From the NCBI GenBank assembly GCA_002841625.1, contig PHAG01000013.1, positions 1-64,000 on the forward strand: 64,000 bases of DNA. Direction: 5' to 3'. Position 1 is the first letter of the stretch, and each line of letters opens with the position of its first letter. The DNA comes from Firmicutes bacterium HGW-Firmicutes-1 (lineage in GTDB: Bacteria; Bacillota; Clostridia; Lachnospirales; Vallitaleaceae). A program made the position numbers and the translations under genes. The notes under the pieces were generated by a model. The model saw nothing but the letters and a program-made list of their open reading frames with translations. It had not been told where the DNA came from and did not search any database. Shown piece by piece: positions 1 through 9,401 of this stretch.

Positions 1-117
1 TTTGTCTACCCTAGATTGCATAATTTATTGTTCCTAATAGAAACAAATTATTATTATGGGACAAAAGTTTCAATCGTAAAATAATCATTCACTAGAATTG
101 AATATACTTTTATTTCT

Positions 118-837
118 TTAATTACTATTATCAAAACTTCTATTTACAAGAATCCCTTTATTGGTTGCTACATATGTACCACCTGTTCCAATGCTGAATT
201 TATCTTCCATTACAAACTCTCCATCAGCAAGAAGCTTTACATACCATATCCCATGAGGATATTCTCGTGTTTTATCTTCAAGATCTATCCAAAACCATAC
301 TTCTGCAGCATTGTTCTCATCACCCTCCATTACTTCAATCACATGATCAGCGATGTGATGCATAAATAGTTGTGGCGTAAACCATATTGCTGTTATGGTA
401 TGAATTCCCGTAATAGCACCAAATTCAAACCCTGCAAACACTGTTTTGTCCATACTTAGACTTAAATTGTTTTTGTATCTAGCTTCTTCTATGAAATCTA
501 CTTTTCTATTTGTTATAACATGATTCATTAGATAGAAAGGCTCTTTTGCTTCGCTTGTAATTAGTTCTCTCTTTGAATTTACATCTGCCATAGACCACAC
601 TTCACCTATTTCGTCTGGTAAATAACGTGAGGCCGTCGGATCATTTAATCTCAACACATTATTTATTACAAACTTATACTGATGCTCCCCTTTTGCTAAA
701 TCTATCTCCACATACCAACCGTCTTTTTCTTTTCTTAATGGTGTGGCTTTAGGATCAAATTTATTAAATGCGCCTATGATTGATATTTCATTTATAGGCA
801 GATAAGGTGTATTCTTATAAAAAAACATACTAGCCAT
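118..837 (-). CDS. CBM48/AMPK-beta-like glycogen-binding domain protein
   Basis: A 239-residue soluble protein without signal peptide. Residues 15-70 have the early-set beta-sandwich pattern of CBM48 domains: a G-x-F-N-x-W/F-D-type turn (GAFNKFDP), then KEKDGWYVEIDL, GEHQYKFVINN and a proline-rich exit, as in the carbohydrate-binding domains of AMPK-beta and branching enzymes. The remaining 150 residues form a second, beta-rich region that I do not recognise. An AGGAGG site lies 8 bases before the ATG. It is downstream of and co-directional with a radical SAM gene (28 bases apart), so the two probably form one transcript. No catalytic motif is visible, and a binding or scaffold role is inference. 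Confidence 0.6.
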   Translation of the reverse strand: MASMFFYKNTPYLPINEISIIGAFNKFDPKATPLRKEKDGWYVEIDLAKGEHQYKFVINNVLRLNDPTASRYLPDEIGEVWSMADVNSKRELITSEAKEPFYLMNHVITNRKVDFIEEARYKNNLSLSMDKTVFAGFEFGAITGIHTITAIWFTPQLFMHHIADHVIEVMEGDENNAAEVWFWIDLEDKTREYPHGIWYVKLLADGEFVMEDKFSIGTGGTYVATNKGILVNRSFDNSN

Positions 838-864
838 TATTTTTTCTCCTCCTGATTGTAATTA

Positions 865-1881
865 CTAACTTATTTGACTTACTAAGTTTTGTGCTTCAAT
901 TATTTTATTTATTTTGAATGCATAACATCCTCCAGAACATTGCATTACCTTACGTTTATTACAATCTTTACATTCCGAAGACGAGAGCACGTTATATCCA
1001 AAACAGTCAAACATGTTATTAAAATAAGCTTTTAATTCAAATATATTTTCAAATTCCTCAATCCTAACTTTTGCATTATCCGACAATGCGAAGCATCTAA
1101 TAGCATTTAAATCTGGCAATATATCAATAACAGGTTCACAGTTGGTCATATTACAAAGTAGATTTCGATCTTCTATCTCCGTATTCTCTATTAAGTAGTA
1201 GAGCTTGTCCTTTTCTTTATTCGTCAGTATACATGAAGGCATCATATTGCAATCATAAAACGGCACTATATTATTTTCTAATACCTTATAGTAAAAACTA
1301 AGCACATAAGGTTTCATTTCTTTAAAATATGTAATCGCATCCGTGTTTTTTAGATCCTCTGTGTTTGGGACAGAAATGGCTGTCCTTAAATATTTAAACC
1401 CAAATACTTTCAATAATTCTAATATGTAATCATAATCAAAATCAGGTTTATACATATTAATTCCTAGAGTTATTCTATCCCTCATATAATACTTGTTAAC
1501 AAATAGATCAAGATTTTTGACTAGCTTGTTATAGGCTGCTTCTCCCGTATCTATTGGGCTATTGCAGTTAATCAATAAGGCAAATTTGGGATGTACTAGT
1601 TGTTCAACAAACTTGTCTATATTAATTCCATTTGTAAATATAGTTACTTGATTTACTCTATTATCATGTATTAATATCTCTAGCATTTCCTTAAACTCAG
1701 GATGCATTGTTGGCTCTCCTCCGATGATTCCAATCCCTGCTCCTTGTTCTGTCATAATAAAATCGATTGCCTTTATGTAATCATCCATCGTCATATTTAC
1801 ATTGTTTTTATTTACAAATTCATTTGCAAAACAATATGGACATTTAAGATTACACATCTTTGTTATCATTATATTTGCCAA
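865..1881 (-). CDS. Radical SAM protein with SPASM-like C-terminal cysteines
   Basis: The N-terminus carries the radical SAM cluster motif CNLKCPYC (residues 10-17), which binds a [4Fe-4S] cluster and S-adenosylmethionine, followed by the GGEPT motif. The C-terminus has a cysteine group (CKDCNKRKVMQCSGGCYAF) typical of SPASM/twitch domains that bind extra Fe-S clusters, as in peptide-maturing and anaerobic sulfatase-maturing enzymes. The start is TTG, placed 8 bases after GGGAG. No short precursor peptide gene is obvious beside it, and the only partner is the CBM48-like protein just downstream. Substrate unknown. Confidence 0.8.
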   Translation of the reverse strand: MANIMITKMCNLKCPYCFANEFVNKNNVNMTMDDYIKAIDFIMTEQGAGIGIIGGEPTMHPEFKEMLEILIHDNRVNQVTIFTNGINIDKFVEQLVHPKFALLINCNSPIDTGEAAYNKLVKNLDLFVNKYYMRDRITLGINMYKPDFDYDYILELLKVFGFKYLRTAISVPNTEDLKNTDAITYFKEMKPYVLSFYYKVLENNIVPFYDCNMMPSCILTNKEKDKLYYLIENTEIEDRNLLCNMTNCEPVIDILPDLNAIRCFALSDNAKVRIEEFENIFELKAYFNNMFDCFGYNVLSSSECKDCNKRKVMQCSGGCYAFKINKIIEAQNLVSQIS

Positions 1882-1979
1882 CCTGATCGCTCCCTTTTTT
1901 ATGTTTGAGGTTTCTTTACGTACAATAAAATTTTTCCAATATTAAAATCTCCTTCCTAGCGATTAACTTTCTAATAATA

Positions 1980-2020
1980 AAAGGTCAGACTATGAATTAC
2001 TTCATAATAGTCTGACCTTT
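1980..2020 (-). terminator. Rho-independent terminator after the LURP-one-like gene
   Basis: A long inverted repeat (arms around AAAGGTCAGACTAT and its complement, 3-base bulge, short loop) is followed on the minus strand by a T-rich run. It lies downstream of the 2120-2698 gene. Confidence 0.7.
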
Positions 2021-2088
2021 CTTGTAGCATATATCATTATTATATTCTACCTTTTACACCTATTTCCCATAACAAGCAAAGAGCAAGG

Positions 2089-2108
2089 CAAAAGTACCTG
2101 TCCCCTTT
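2089..2108. repeat. Dispersed short repeat, copy 1
   Basis: Reads CAAAAGTACCTGTCCCCTTT, one of four close copies of the same roughly 19-base sequence in this window, the others near 22784, 27883 and 33898. All are intergenic and in the same orientation. It is followed here by CCCTTGCCCTTTACCCTTG, a local degenerate repeat. Confidence 0.6.
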
Positions 2109-2119
2109 ACCCTTGCCCT

Positions 2120-2698
2120 TTACCCTTGTTTTCCATCTATCGCACACAGCAATATTCCTGCTGCTAATCCTAATCTTTTATCGAATAACTGGCCGTTATC
2201 CTTTGAAAAATCTAAGTTTAACTTTATAACAAATGGATTGAAATTTTGTTTAAACTCACTTACAAGTGTACTCCCAATAAAAATGTCATAGCTTTGTGGA
2301 ATCAAGCTTGTTAAAAGACGTCGTAGTACTGCAAGCAACATCTTGTCTTCCATGATTTTTCCAATTTCAACATCATTGGGGTCTAATATTACCCATTCAT
2401 CCTTAAGCATTGATTTTAATCCACGTCTTCTTAATGCGCCTACTTTATCACCTGTTATAGTATCTGTCACATCGTACGTTCCAGAAAAATCTATGACCTT
2501 ACGTGCTTGAATGTTCAGCAACTGTGTTGTCATATCTTCACCTGTGTATAGTCTAATGTCTTCTTTAAGCTTAAAGGCTTTCAACTTTGAAAATAATACG
2601 AGTTGACCATTTGTATCATAGACATGAAATTTTGCTCCTGCAAATGTAAAAACTTTTCTTCTAATTAAATACTTTTCTTGACTTAATTGATTCTCCAT
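2120..2698 (-). CDS. LURP-one-related/scramblase-like protein
   Basis: A 192-residue protein with the tubby-like beta-barrel layout of the LURP-one-related (LOR) family: an opening YLIRRKVFTFAGAKFHVYD, alternating strands with the phrase VYDTNGQLVLFSKLKAFKLKED, and a hydrophobic C-terminal helix (GLAAGILLCAID) typical of tubby-like folds. Bacterial members are uncharacterised; a phospholipid-binding role is only inferred from fold similarity to scramblases. AAGGAGG precedes the ATG by 4-5 bases. It stands alone between proS and the radical SAM gene with its own terminator. Confidence 0.65.
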   Translation of the reverse strand: MENQLSQEKYLIRRKVFTFAGAKFHVYDTNGQLVLFSKLKAFKLKEDIRLYTGEDMTTQLLNIQARKVIDFSGTYDVTDTITGDKVGALRRRGLKSMLKDEWVILDPNDVEIGKIMEDKMLLAVLRRLLTSLIPQSYDIFIGSTLVSEFKQNFNPFVIKLNLDFSKDNGQLFDKRLGLAAGILLCAIDGKQG

Positions 2699-2845
2699 AC
2701 TTCTTCCTCCTTCTAAATCTTTTTGATGGCTTTTTTATTGGATTTAATGTTACAAAACTTCCGCATTCGCTACGGTTTCGCAACCGAATGCAATCTTTGT
2801 TGAAATTAGTTCCCCCACTTAGTTAAATATTTTAATGAATAACCT

Positions 2846-4282
2846 CTAATAAGCACGGCCCCAATAAACCAGCTTTTCTGCTGGTTCCCCACAGCAAACA
2901 CAAGTACTTCCAATTTTTTCTTGCTCAAATGGCATACATCTAGCCGTTGCACCTGTTTGTTCTTTAATGGCATTTTCGCAAGCTAGGTCACCGCACCACA
3001 TAGCCTTAATAAAACCAGGAGTTTCATCAACAATTTTAGTGAATTCATCCATACTTGTTGCTTTGTAGGTGTGTTCGTTTCTATGAGTAAGCGCTTTACT
3101 TAATAAACCTGTTTGCATTTTTTCAAGTAGTAATTTTACTTCGTTCTCAAGCTGATCTAATGGAACGATTGTTTTTTCTCTTGTATCTCTTCTTACAAGA
3201 ACCGCTTGGTTGTTTTCAATGTCTTTTGGTCCAATTTCAACTCTTACTGGAACACCTTTCATTTCATACTCTGCAAATTTCCAACCTGGGCTCTTGTCAG
3301 AATCATCTATTTTGACTCTTGCAAATTTACTAAGTGTTGCTTTTAACTCTGCAGCTTTTTCAAGAACGCCTTCTTTTTTCTGCATAATCGGTACTATAAT
3401 AACTTCAATTGGAGCAATTGATGGTGGTAATACTAGGCCTGAATCATCGCCGTGAACCATGATTACCGCTCCAATTAATCTTGTTGTCATACCCCAAGAG
3501 GTTTGATGAACATGCTTTAACTTATTTTCTTTATCTGTATATTGAATACCAAAGGCTTTAGCAAATCCATCACCAAAGTTATGTGATGTTCCTGATTGAA
3601 GTGCTTTGCCATCATGCATCAAGCTTTCTATTGTATAAGTTGCCTTTGCGCCAGCAAATTTTTCCTTCTCAGTTTTTTGGCCTTTAACCATTGGAATAGC
3701 CAATACATTTTCGCAGAACTCTGCATAAACATTTAACATTTTAATTGTTTCTTCTTCAGCCTCTTCAGCTGTTGCATGTGCAGTATGTCCTTCTTGCCAT
3801 AAAAACTCTAAAGAACGAAGGAATGGTCTAGTTGTTTTTTCCCATCTTACAACTGAACACCATTGATTATAAAGCTTTGGTAAATCTCTATAGGATTGAA
3901 TGATATTCGCATAATGATCACAGAATAAAGTTTCTGATGTAGGTCTAATACATAATCTCTCTGTTAATTTATCTGTTCCGCCATGAGTAACCCATGCTAC
4001 CTCAGGTGCAAAGCCCTCAACATGATCTTTTTCCTTTTGAAGTAGACTCTCCGGAATAAACATTGGCATATAAACATTTTCATGCCCTGTATCTTTAAAT
4101 CTTTGATCAAGCTGTTTTTGTATGAGCTCCCAGATAGCATAGCCATAAGGTTTGATAATCATACACCCTCTAACGCTTGAATAGTCGATTAACTCTGCTT
4201 TTTTTACTACATCCGTATACCATTGTGCAAAATCCTGATCCATAGATGTTATTGCTTCAACTAATTTTTTCTCGTTTGCCAT
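2846..4282 (-). CDS. proS: Prolyl-tRNA synthetase, short (ProS3) type
   Basis: Class II aminoacyl-tRNA synthetase charging tRNA-Pro. At 478 residues it is the archaeal/eukaryote-like ProS3 form, without the inserted editing domain of the roughly 570-residue bacterial form. Motif 2 region is [18 protein letters not shown], and motif 3 region is [22 protein letters not shown]. An anticodon-binding domain follows, then a C-terminal zinc-like extension with the pairs CGDLAC and CVCCG and the terminal Tyr typical of ProS3. The ATG at 4282 follows AAAGGAGTG; the longer frame starts inside that site. A T-box leader directly upstream ties expression to uncharged tRNA-Pro. Confidence 0.95.
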   Translation of the reverse strand: MANEKKLVEAITSMDQDFAQWYTDVVKKAELIDYSSVRGCMIIKPYGYAIWELIQKQLDQRFKDTGHENVYMPMFIPESLLQKEKDHVEGFAPEVAWVTHGGTDKLTERLCIRPTSETLFCDHYANIIQSYRDLPKLYNQWCSVVRWEKTTRPFLRSLEFLWQEGHTAHATAEEAEEETIKMLNVYAEFCENVLAIPMVKGQKTEKEKFAGAKATYTIESLMHDGKALQSGTSHNFGDGFAKAFGIQYTDKENKLKHVHQTSWGMTTRLIGAVIMVHGDDSGLVLPPSIAPIEVIIVPIMQKKEGVLEKAAELKATLSKFARVKIDDSDKSPGWKFAEYEMKGVPVRVEIGPKDIENNQAVLVRRDTREKTIVPLDQLENEVKLLLEKMQTGLLSKALTHRNEHTYKATSMDEFTKIVDETPGFIKAMWCGDLACENAIKEQTGATARCMPFEQEKIGSTCVCCGEPAEKLVYWGRAY

Positions 4283-4329
4283 TTCTAACACTCCTTTAGT
4301 TCAATTTATTTGTTTTTTAGAAAACAAAA

Positions 4330-4560
4330 AATACCTCATCCCCAAGGGACGAAGTATGTCGTGGTACCACCCTAATTTAACAATATAGTACATTGTTATC
4401 TTGAAGCTTCGTAACGTGAAGTAACGTTATATTTTCATATAAAGCTCAAAGATAGGTTCAACAAGCTCTTTATAGAAATCTTACAGCCTTGGATTTCTTC
4501 TCTAGGATAACTAAACTTATTTACTATTTCTCATCATCGCAACTTAATTATTCATTTAAT
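4330..4560 (-). promoter_or_regulatory. T-box riboswitch leader of proS, proline specifier
   Basis: The minus strand carries the canonical T-box GGGTGGTACCACG (4360-4372), followed by a terminator hairpin with a T run (about 4325-4358). The 5' stem I element is also present (GCGATGATGAGAAATAGTAA). A GAA-CCT-A specifier-loop pattern at 4451-4459 gives CCU, a proline codon, matching the downstream synthetase. Confidence 0.93.
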
Positions 4561-4566
4561 ACTTGT

Positions 4567-4595
4567 AGTTTAATATAGTTACCTGACTTTGTCAA
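4567..4595 (-). promoter_or_regulatory. Sigma-A-type promoter of the proS T-box leader
   Basis: On the minus strand TTGACA (4590-4595) is separated by 17 bases from TAAACT (4567-4572), just upstream of the T-box leader. Confidence 0.7.
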
Positions 4596-4619
4596 GGTAT
4601 TGAACCGTACACATTTACA

Positions 4620-5738
4620 CTAAATTTCTCTTATGATATAAATCATTTTTCTAATAATCCACACCATTAGCCCTAATGCAAGTATCGATACCAATGGCAC
4701 AAAAAATGCTTGCAGAACATTAACACCGATTGATATTTCACCAATTAAAATCACTTTACCTAAATTTGTAGATGTACAAAATGCTAGGAAGGTTGACATA
4801 GATGAAAAAATCAGCGCAAACAAGCACATTTCTTTCCAATACTTGTTCTTATTGATATATAACAAAGAGAATACTACTAATAATATCCAAGTAATGATTG
4901 CTGCTATGCTCATAGGAAGGCTTAATCCATCGAAGGATATCTTCAAGCTTCCTGCTTTATCCATTAGTTTTGCAAAAGATTCACTCGTTTCTATATTATT
5001 TCCCATAAATAAAAAGCTTTTATATACCGTGAAGTTTGGTAGCATTGCTAAAATTATGCCAATTTTTCCTAAAAGAAAAAGTTTAAGGTGCAGTACTGAC
5101 TTTATCAAATCAACCAAAGCAAATATCGCTCCTAAACCTAATATCAGTCTAAACAATACCCTTGTTGCTCTTATGCAACTCTTCGCTTTTCTATTATAAT
5201 TCAATCCAATGATTAATTGGATAAGTAGTATGACAAAAATTGTAGTGATAACATTTAAAAAAGATACAAAATTTATATCAATATCTAGAAAATCGCCTCT
5301 AGTAACCAGTTGAAGTAGCATTAATGCTAAGGAAAACACTACGCTAGTAATCAGATATAACAATAAATTCCATGGATGAAATCCACCTTTTATCCTATCT
5401 TTATTACCTATCGCAAAAAGTGCAGCAAAAGGTATGATTGCAAATAATATGATTCCTATTCTGATTGCTCCATGGCTGTTAAAAACGGATGCACTCATAA
5501 GAATTGAAGTTAACTTAACAATGGTTCCAAACCCACCTGATCCACTACCCCCCATTGCACCAACCATTGTATCCTTTACAAAGCCCATTGCCGTAAAATT
5601 AAGTACTATTGCAAGTACAAAAGATATTAGATAGCAAATCACAAAAGCAAATAATCCAATTTTAAGACCTTCAATTAAATTGCTTTTTATTTTAGCAATA
5701 TCTATTTGTTTATGTTCTGTCAGTATATTGTTTTCCAT
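4620..5738 (-). CDS. Multi-pass membrane protein of unknown function
   Basis: 372 residues with a short cytoplasmic N-terminus followed by about nine hydrophobic segments (first at about 27-50). A Gly/Ser-rich loop (MGGSGSGGFG) lies at about 60-70 and a basic loop near 190 (NYNRKAKSCIRATR). No cofactor, transporter signature or catalytic motif is recognised. It is directly followed (14 bases) by the HAD phosphatase gene, but that gene lies upstream in transcription, so the pair may form a HAD-membrane protein transcript. Function unknown. Confidence 0.6.
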   Translation of the reverse strand: MENNILTEHKQIDIAKIKSNLIEGLKIGLFAFVICYLISFVLAIVLNFTAMGFVKDTMVGAMGGSGSGGFGTIVKLTSILMSASVFNSHGAIRIGIILFAIIPFAALFAIGNKDRIKGGFHPWNLLLYLITSVVFSLALMLLQLVTRGDFLDIDINFVSFLNVITTIFVILLIQLIIGLNYNRKAKSCIRATRVLFRLILGLGAIFALVDLIKSVLHLKLFLLGKIGIILAMLPNFTVYKSFLFMGNNIETSESFAKLMDKAGSLKISFDGLSLPMSIAAIITWILLVVFSLLYINKNKYWKEMCLFALIFSSMSTFLAFCTSTNLGKVILIGEISIGVNVLQAFFVPLVSILALGLMVWIIRKMIYIIREI

Positions 5739-5752
5739 AACTTCTCCTTGAC

Positions 5753-6460
5753 CTATTTAACGATTAAATTAATAATTTTAGCATAATCTCTGCCCTTCAC
5801 TTCATAAGTACAAGTTGCTGAATCATGGTGTTCTCCATCGGCATTAATATAAAGTGTATCAACTCCAAAAGCCTTAGCACCTACGATATCTCTTGTGTAG
5901 TCGGCACTAATAATGATAGAATCTTTTTTCTTGATATCCTCTTTTGCAAAGGCAGCTTCAAAAAAACTTGTTTCAGGCTTTAACATACCAAAATCTGAAG
6001 AGAAGAAGAACTCATCAAAATACTTTCTGATTCCACCTTTTCTAAGCTCGTATAGCGCATAAGCATTTTGAGCATTCGCCAATAAAAATACATTTCGTTT
6101 CTGATTTTTCAAAGCCATAAGCATGTCAATAACACCTTCATAAACCTCTAAAGAATTCGTTGTTAACATTCTAAATACTCTAGCTGCATCCTTGGCCATT
6201 TTCTTTTTTAGTTTAATATCTTTATCTTTGAAGAGCTTATAGAAGACATCTTGTATATCAATCTCTGGGTGGCTCACCTGATTTGAATTTAATAGCTTGG
6301 TAGTTGCTTTTTGATATTTGCTTTGAAGCTCATATGCATCATAATTAGCACCATAGTAACCATAATACAACGCCATTTTTTCCCATACCATATCTGTTTC
6401 TTCGTTCGTTTCTACTGACATAAGTGTTCCATATAAATCAAAGTAATAATTCTTATACAT
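5753..6460 (-). CDS. HAD superfamily hydrolase
   Basis: 235 residues. The HAD motif I (YYFDLYGTL, first Asp as nucleophile) is at the N-terminus; motif II Ser/Thr lies in the region LLANAQNAYA, and motif III/IV in LKPETSFFEAA and IIISADYTRDIVGAKAFGVDTLYIN. The cap is helical, giving a class I, YjjG/phosphoglycolate-phosphatase-like enzyme. The motif-I second Asp is replaced by Tyr (DLYGT), which also occurs in YjjG-like subfamilies. The ATG at 6460 follows AAAGGAGGT, and the longer open frame lacks such a site. Likely substrate: a phosphorylated metabolite, not determinable. Confidence 0.8.
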   Translation of the reverse strand: MYKNYYFDLYGTLMSVETNEETDMVWEKMALYYGYYGANYDAYELQSKYQKATTKLLNSNQVSHPEIDIQDVFYKLFKDKDIKLKKKMAKDAARVFRMLTTNSLEVYEGVIDMLMALKNQKRNVFLLANAQNAYALYELRKGGIRKYFDEFFFSSDFGMLKPETSFFEAAFAKEDIKKKDSIIISADYTRDIVGAKAFGVDTLYINADGEHHDSATCTYEVKGRDYAKIINLIVK

Positions 6461-6570
6461 GAATAGACCTCCTTTAAAAAGCTTAATCAAGTTAATTTTA
6501 CTCTTATTTCTATTTAATATCAATGTTTTTATTCATAAGAAAAACAAAAGGATGGACTACACCTAGTAAA

Positions 6571-6620
6571 CAGTAGCCTTACCACTAGCGAATCGTTCAT
6601 GTCTAGTATTAAGGTTACTG
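6571..6620. terminator. Inverted repeat between regulator and HAD gene
   Basis: Arms 6571-6588 (CAGTAGCCTTACCACTAG) and 6603-6620 are complementary at 15 of 18 positions around a 14-base loop. It lies downstream of the response-regulator gene and may act as a terminator, but no strong T run follows it. Confidence 0.4.
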
Positions 6621-6673
6621 CATATCAGATGTCGAAACTCCACCCCTGTGTCTGTATTCAATAAAGTGACTTA

Positions 6674-7354
6674 TTATCTGTCAAACTTATATCCAGCTCT
6701 AACTACCGTTTGAATATATTCTGCCTTATCGCCCATTTTTTTTCTAATCTTTTTAATATGAGTATCTACAACCCGATCATCACCAAAATAGTCATAGCCC
6801 CATATTGTATCTAATATCTTTTCTCTTGATAACACTCTTCCTTGATTTTCGAATAAATATAATAACAGTTCATATTCTTTTGGCGCAAATTCCACCTCCA
6901 TACCATCAATCTTAACAGTATAGGCATCCTTGTTAATTTCAATTCCATCAAATTCAAGAACATTCTTTTTACCAAAAGTCCCACTCGTAATTCGTTCTAA
7001 CATTCTCTCGCTTTTTGCTAGCAACACCTTAGTATTAATAGGTTTTGTTACATATTCATCTACTCCAAGCTCATATCCTAATAGCTTGTCAGAGTCATCC
7101 TGTCTGGAAGTAAGCATAATAATGGCTACCTCCGAATGGTCTCTAATTCGTCTACATACTGACCACCCATCCAACTTTGGCATCATAACATCAAGGATAA
7201 TCAAATCAATTTCTTTTTCGCATTCACTAAAAACCTCTATAGCCTCTTCTCCGTCAACTGCTTCTAGTACTTGAAACCCTTTGTCTTTATAGGCATGACA
7301 AATGACTGCTCTCATCACATCGTCATCTTCAACGATCAAAACCTTTTTCCACAA
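6674..7354 (-). CDS. OmpR/PhoB-family response regulator
   Basis: Receiver domain with acidic pocket EDDD, phospho-acceptor Asp about 55 (LIILDVMMPKLDG) and Lys in TKPIN, followed by a winged-helix trans_reg_C domain ending KIRKKMGDKAEYIQTVVRAGYKF. No histidine kinase gene is adjacent, so it is an orphan here. The start is taken as TTG at 7354, 7 bases after a GGGGGG site; a start 13 codons earlier is possible but has no ribosome site. It is separated from the ABC exporter genes by about 115 bases and probably transcribed on its own. Confidence 0.9.
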   Translation of the reverse strand: MWKKVLIVEDDDVMRAVICHAYKDKGFQVLEAVDGEEAIEVFSECEKEIDLIILDVMMPKLDGWSVCRRIRDHSEVAIIMLTSRQDDSDKLLGYELGVDEYVTKPINTKVLLAKSERMLERITSGTFGKKNVLEFDGIEINKDAYTVKIDGMEVEFAPKEYELLLYLFENQGRVLSREKILDTIWGYDYFGDDRVVDTHIKKIRKKMGDKAEYIQTVVRAGYKFDR

Positions 7355-7508
7355 AAAGCATCCCCCCTTAGCAAGATGTAATAAATAGCCCATAATATTA
7401 ATATATCTTATTTGGCAACAAATTTCAACTTCTTCTTTTAAAAAACTCCTTTTTCAGAATCTTTAAGGTGTTTTGTGGAAATTCACGGTTTATAGTAATT
7501 CTATTGCA

Positions 7509-9401
7509 TCATATGCTTTGATTTACTAGTTGATTACTCGTAAATTGACTATGGTATAACTCCGAATAAAAGCCCTTTTGAAGCAATAGCTCTTCATGAT
7601 TTCCTTTTTCTACTACACTCCCTTCTTTCATTACAAGAATTAAGTCAGCGTCACGAATTGTTGAAAGTCGATGAGCTATTACAAAACTGGTTCTTCCCTT
7701 CATTAGCTTGGTCATCGCTTTTTGTATTTGAATTTCTGTTCTTGTATCAACACTACTTGTTGCTTCATCTAAAATAAGTATTGTGGGATTTGCAAGAATC
7801 GCTCTGGCAATGGTTAAAAGTTGCTTTTGTCCCCCTGAAATATTTGAGGCTTCCTCATTTAATATCGTGTCATAGCCTTCGGGCAAGGTTCTAATAAAAT
7901 GGTCTGCATGTGCAGCTTTAGCAGCAGCAACAACGTCTTCTTTTGTCGCTCCTTCTCTTCCATATGCAATATTATCTCCAATGGTTCCGTTAAATAGCCA
8001 AGTATCCTGTAGTACCATCCCAAACATTTTCCTTAAATCGCCACGCTTCATATCCCTAATATCTATACCATCCACTGTGATTTTTCCATCTTGAATTTCA
8101 TAAAATCGCATGAGCAGATTAACCAGTGTAGTTTTCCCTGCTCCAGTTGGCCCTACTATAGCTATCGTCTGACCAACTTTTATATCAATGTTCATATTTT
8201 CAATGAGTATTGCTTCATTTGAATACCCAAACTTAACTCCCTTAAAGGCAACTGCGCCTTTAGGCAATGGAATAACTATAGAGTCTGCTTCATCCGCCGA
8301 TTCTTCCTCCTCATCAATCACCTCAAAAACACGTTCAGACGCTGCGATTGTTGATTGAAGTATGTTAGCAATGTTAGCCGTTTGTACGATAGGGTGCGTA
8401 AACTGTTTTGAATAGGTAATAAATGCTTGAATATCACCTATTGAAATACGTCCCTTTGTAACTAGCAGTCCTCCCACAACACAGACAATTACATAACCTA
8501 TGTTGTTAATAAACATCATTAAAGGCATGATGATCCCTGATATAAATTGCGCTTTAAATCCAGCATCATATAACTTTGAGTTAAGCTGTTCGAACTTCTC
8601 AACAGATTTTCTCTCATTTCCAAAAGCTTTTACGATGATATGTCCCGTAAACATTTCTTCAACGTGGCCATTCATTTGTCCAAGCACCTTTTGTTGCGCT
8701 GCAAAATGTTGTTGAGAGCGCTTTGCTATGGATTTTGTTATAATCATATACAATGGTAATGTTAAAATTAATAATAACGTCATAAAAGGACTAATTGTCA
8801 ACATCATAATAATAAACCCAATTAATTGCACGAGAGAAGTAATGATTTGAGTTAAGCTCTGTTGAAGTGTGGTGCTAATAGTATCAATATCATTTGTAAC
8901 TCGACTTAATATCTCCCCGTGAGTTTTAGAATCAAAATACTTTAACGGTAATTTGTTCAGCTTATTACTGACATCCTTTCGCATATCGAAAACTGTTTCT
9001 TGAGCTACTGAAGCCATAATAAATTGCTGAATATAACTAAATAGGGCACTAATTATATAGAGTCCAACTAGAATGAAAAGAATATACAAAACATAATCGA
9101 AATCAATTTTTGCATTTGGTACACCTTTAAGCTTCATCATGACACCTTCATAAATTCTAGTTATTGCCTTCCCCAATATTTTAGGACCCACAATACTAAA
9201 AACGGTACTTAATATAGCAGTTATTACGATTAAAATAAGCTTGATTTTATATACACTTAAATATCTAATTAGTCTTTTTAAAGAACCTTTAAAATTGCTT
9301 GCTTTTTCCGTAGGCATACCAAATCCTGGTCCACCTCCGAAGCCTCCTCTTGGGCCACGTCCACTCATGCTTTTACTTTCTTTTCTTTCCTCTTGACTCA
9401 T
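7509..9401 (-). CDS. ABC exporter half-transporter, catalytically competent subunit
   Basis: An N-terminal Gly/Arg-rich cytoplasmic stretch (SGRGPRGGFGGGPGFG) precedes six membrane helices (about 50-340) and an ATPase domain with Walker A GPTGAGKTT, signature ISGGQKQ and Walker B ILILDEATSS with the catalytic Glu intact. Its start overlaps the stop of the next ABC gene by 4 bases, so the two are translationally coupled. Together they resemble MarR-controlled heterodimeric multidrug exporters of Firmicutes (LmrCD/BmrCD/YheIH type). Substrate unknown. Confidence 0.9.
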   Translation of the reverse strand: MSQEERKESKSMSGRGPRGGFGGGPGFGMPTEKASNFKGSLKRLIRYLSVYKIKLILIVITAILSTVFSIVGPKILGKAITRIYEGVMMKLKGVPNAKIDFDYVLYILFILVGLYIISALFSYIQQFIMASVAQETVFDMRKDVSNKLNKLPLKYFDSKTHGEILSRVTNDIDTISTTLQQSLTQIITSLVQLIGFIIMMLTISPFMTLLLILTLPLYMIITKSIAKRSQQHFAAQQKVLGQMNGHVEEMFTGHIIVKAFGNERKSVEKFEQLNSKLYDAGFKAQFISGIIMPLMMFINNIGYVIVCVVGGLLVTKGRISIGDIQAFITYSKQFTHPIVQTANIANILQSTIAASERVFEVIDEEEESADEADSIVIPLPKGAVAFKGVKFGYSNEAILIENMNIDIKVGQTIAIVGPTGAGKTTLVNLLMRFYEIQDGKITVDGIDIRDMKRGDLRKMFGMVLQDTWLFNGTIGDNIAYGREGATKEDVVAAAKAAHADHFIRTLPEGYDTILNEEASNISGGQKQLLTIARAILANPTILILDEATSSVDTRTEIQIQKAMTKLMKGRTSFVIAHRLSTIRDADLILVMKEGSVVEKGNHEELLLQKGFYSELYHSQFTSNQLVNQSI

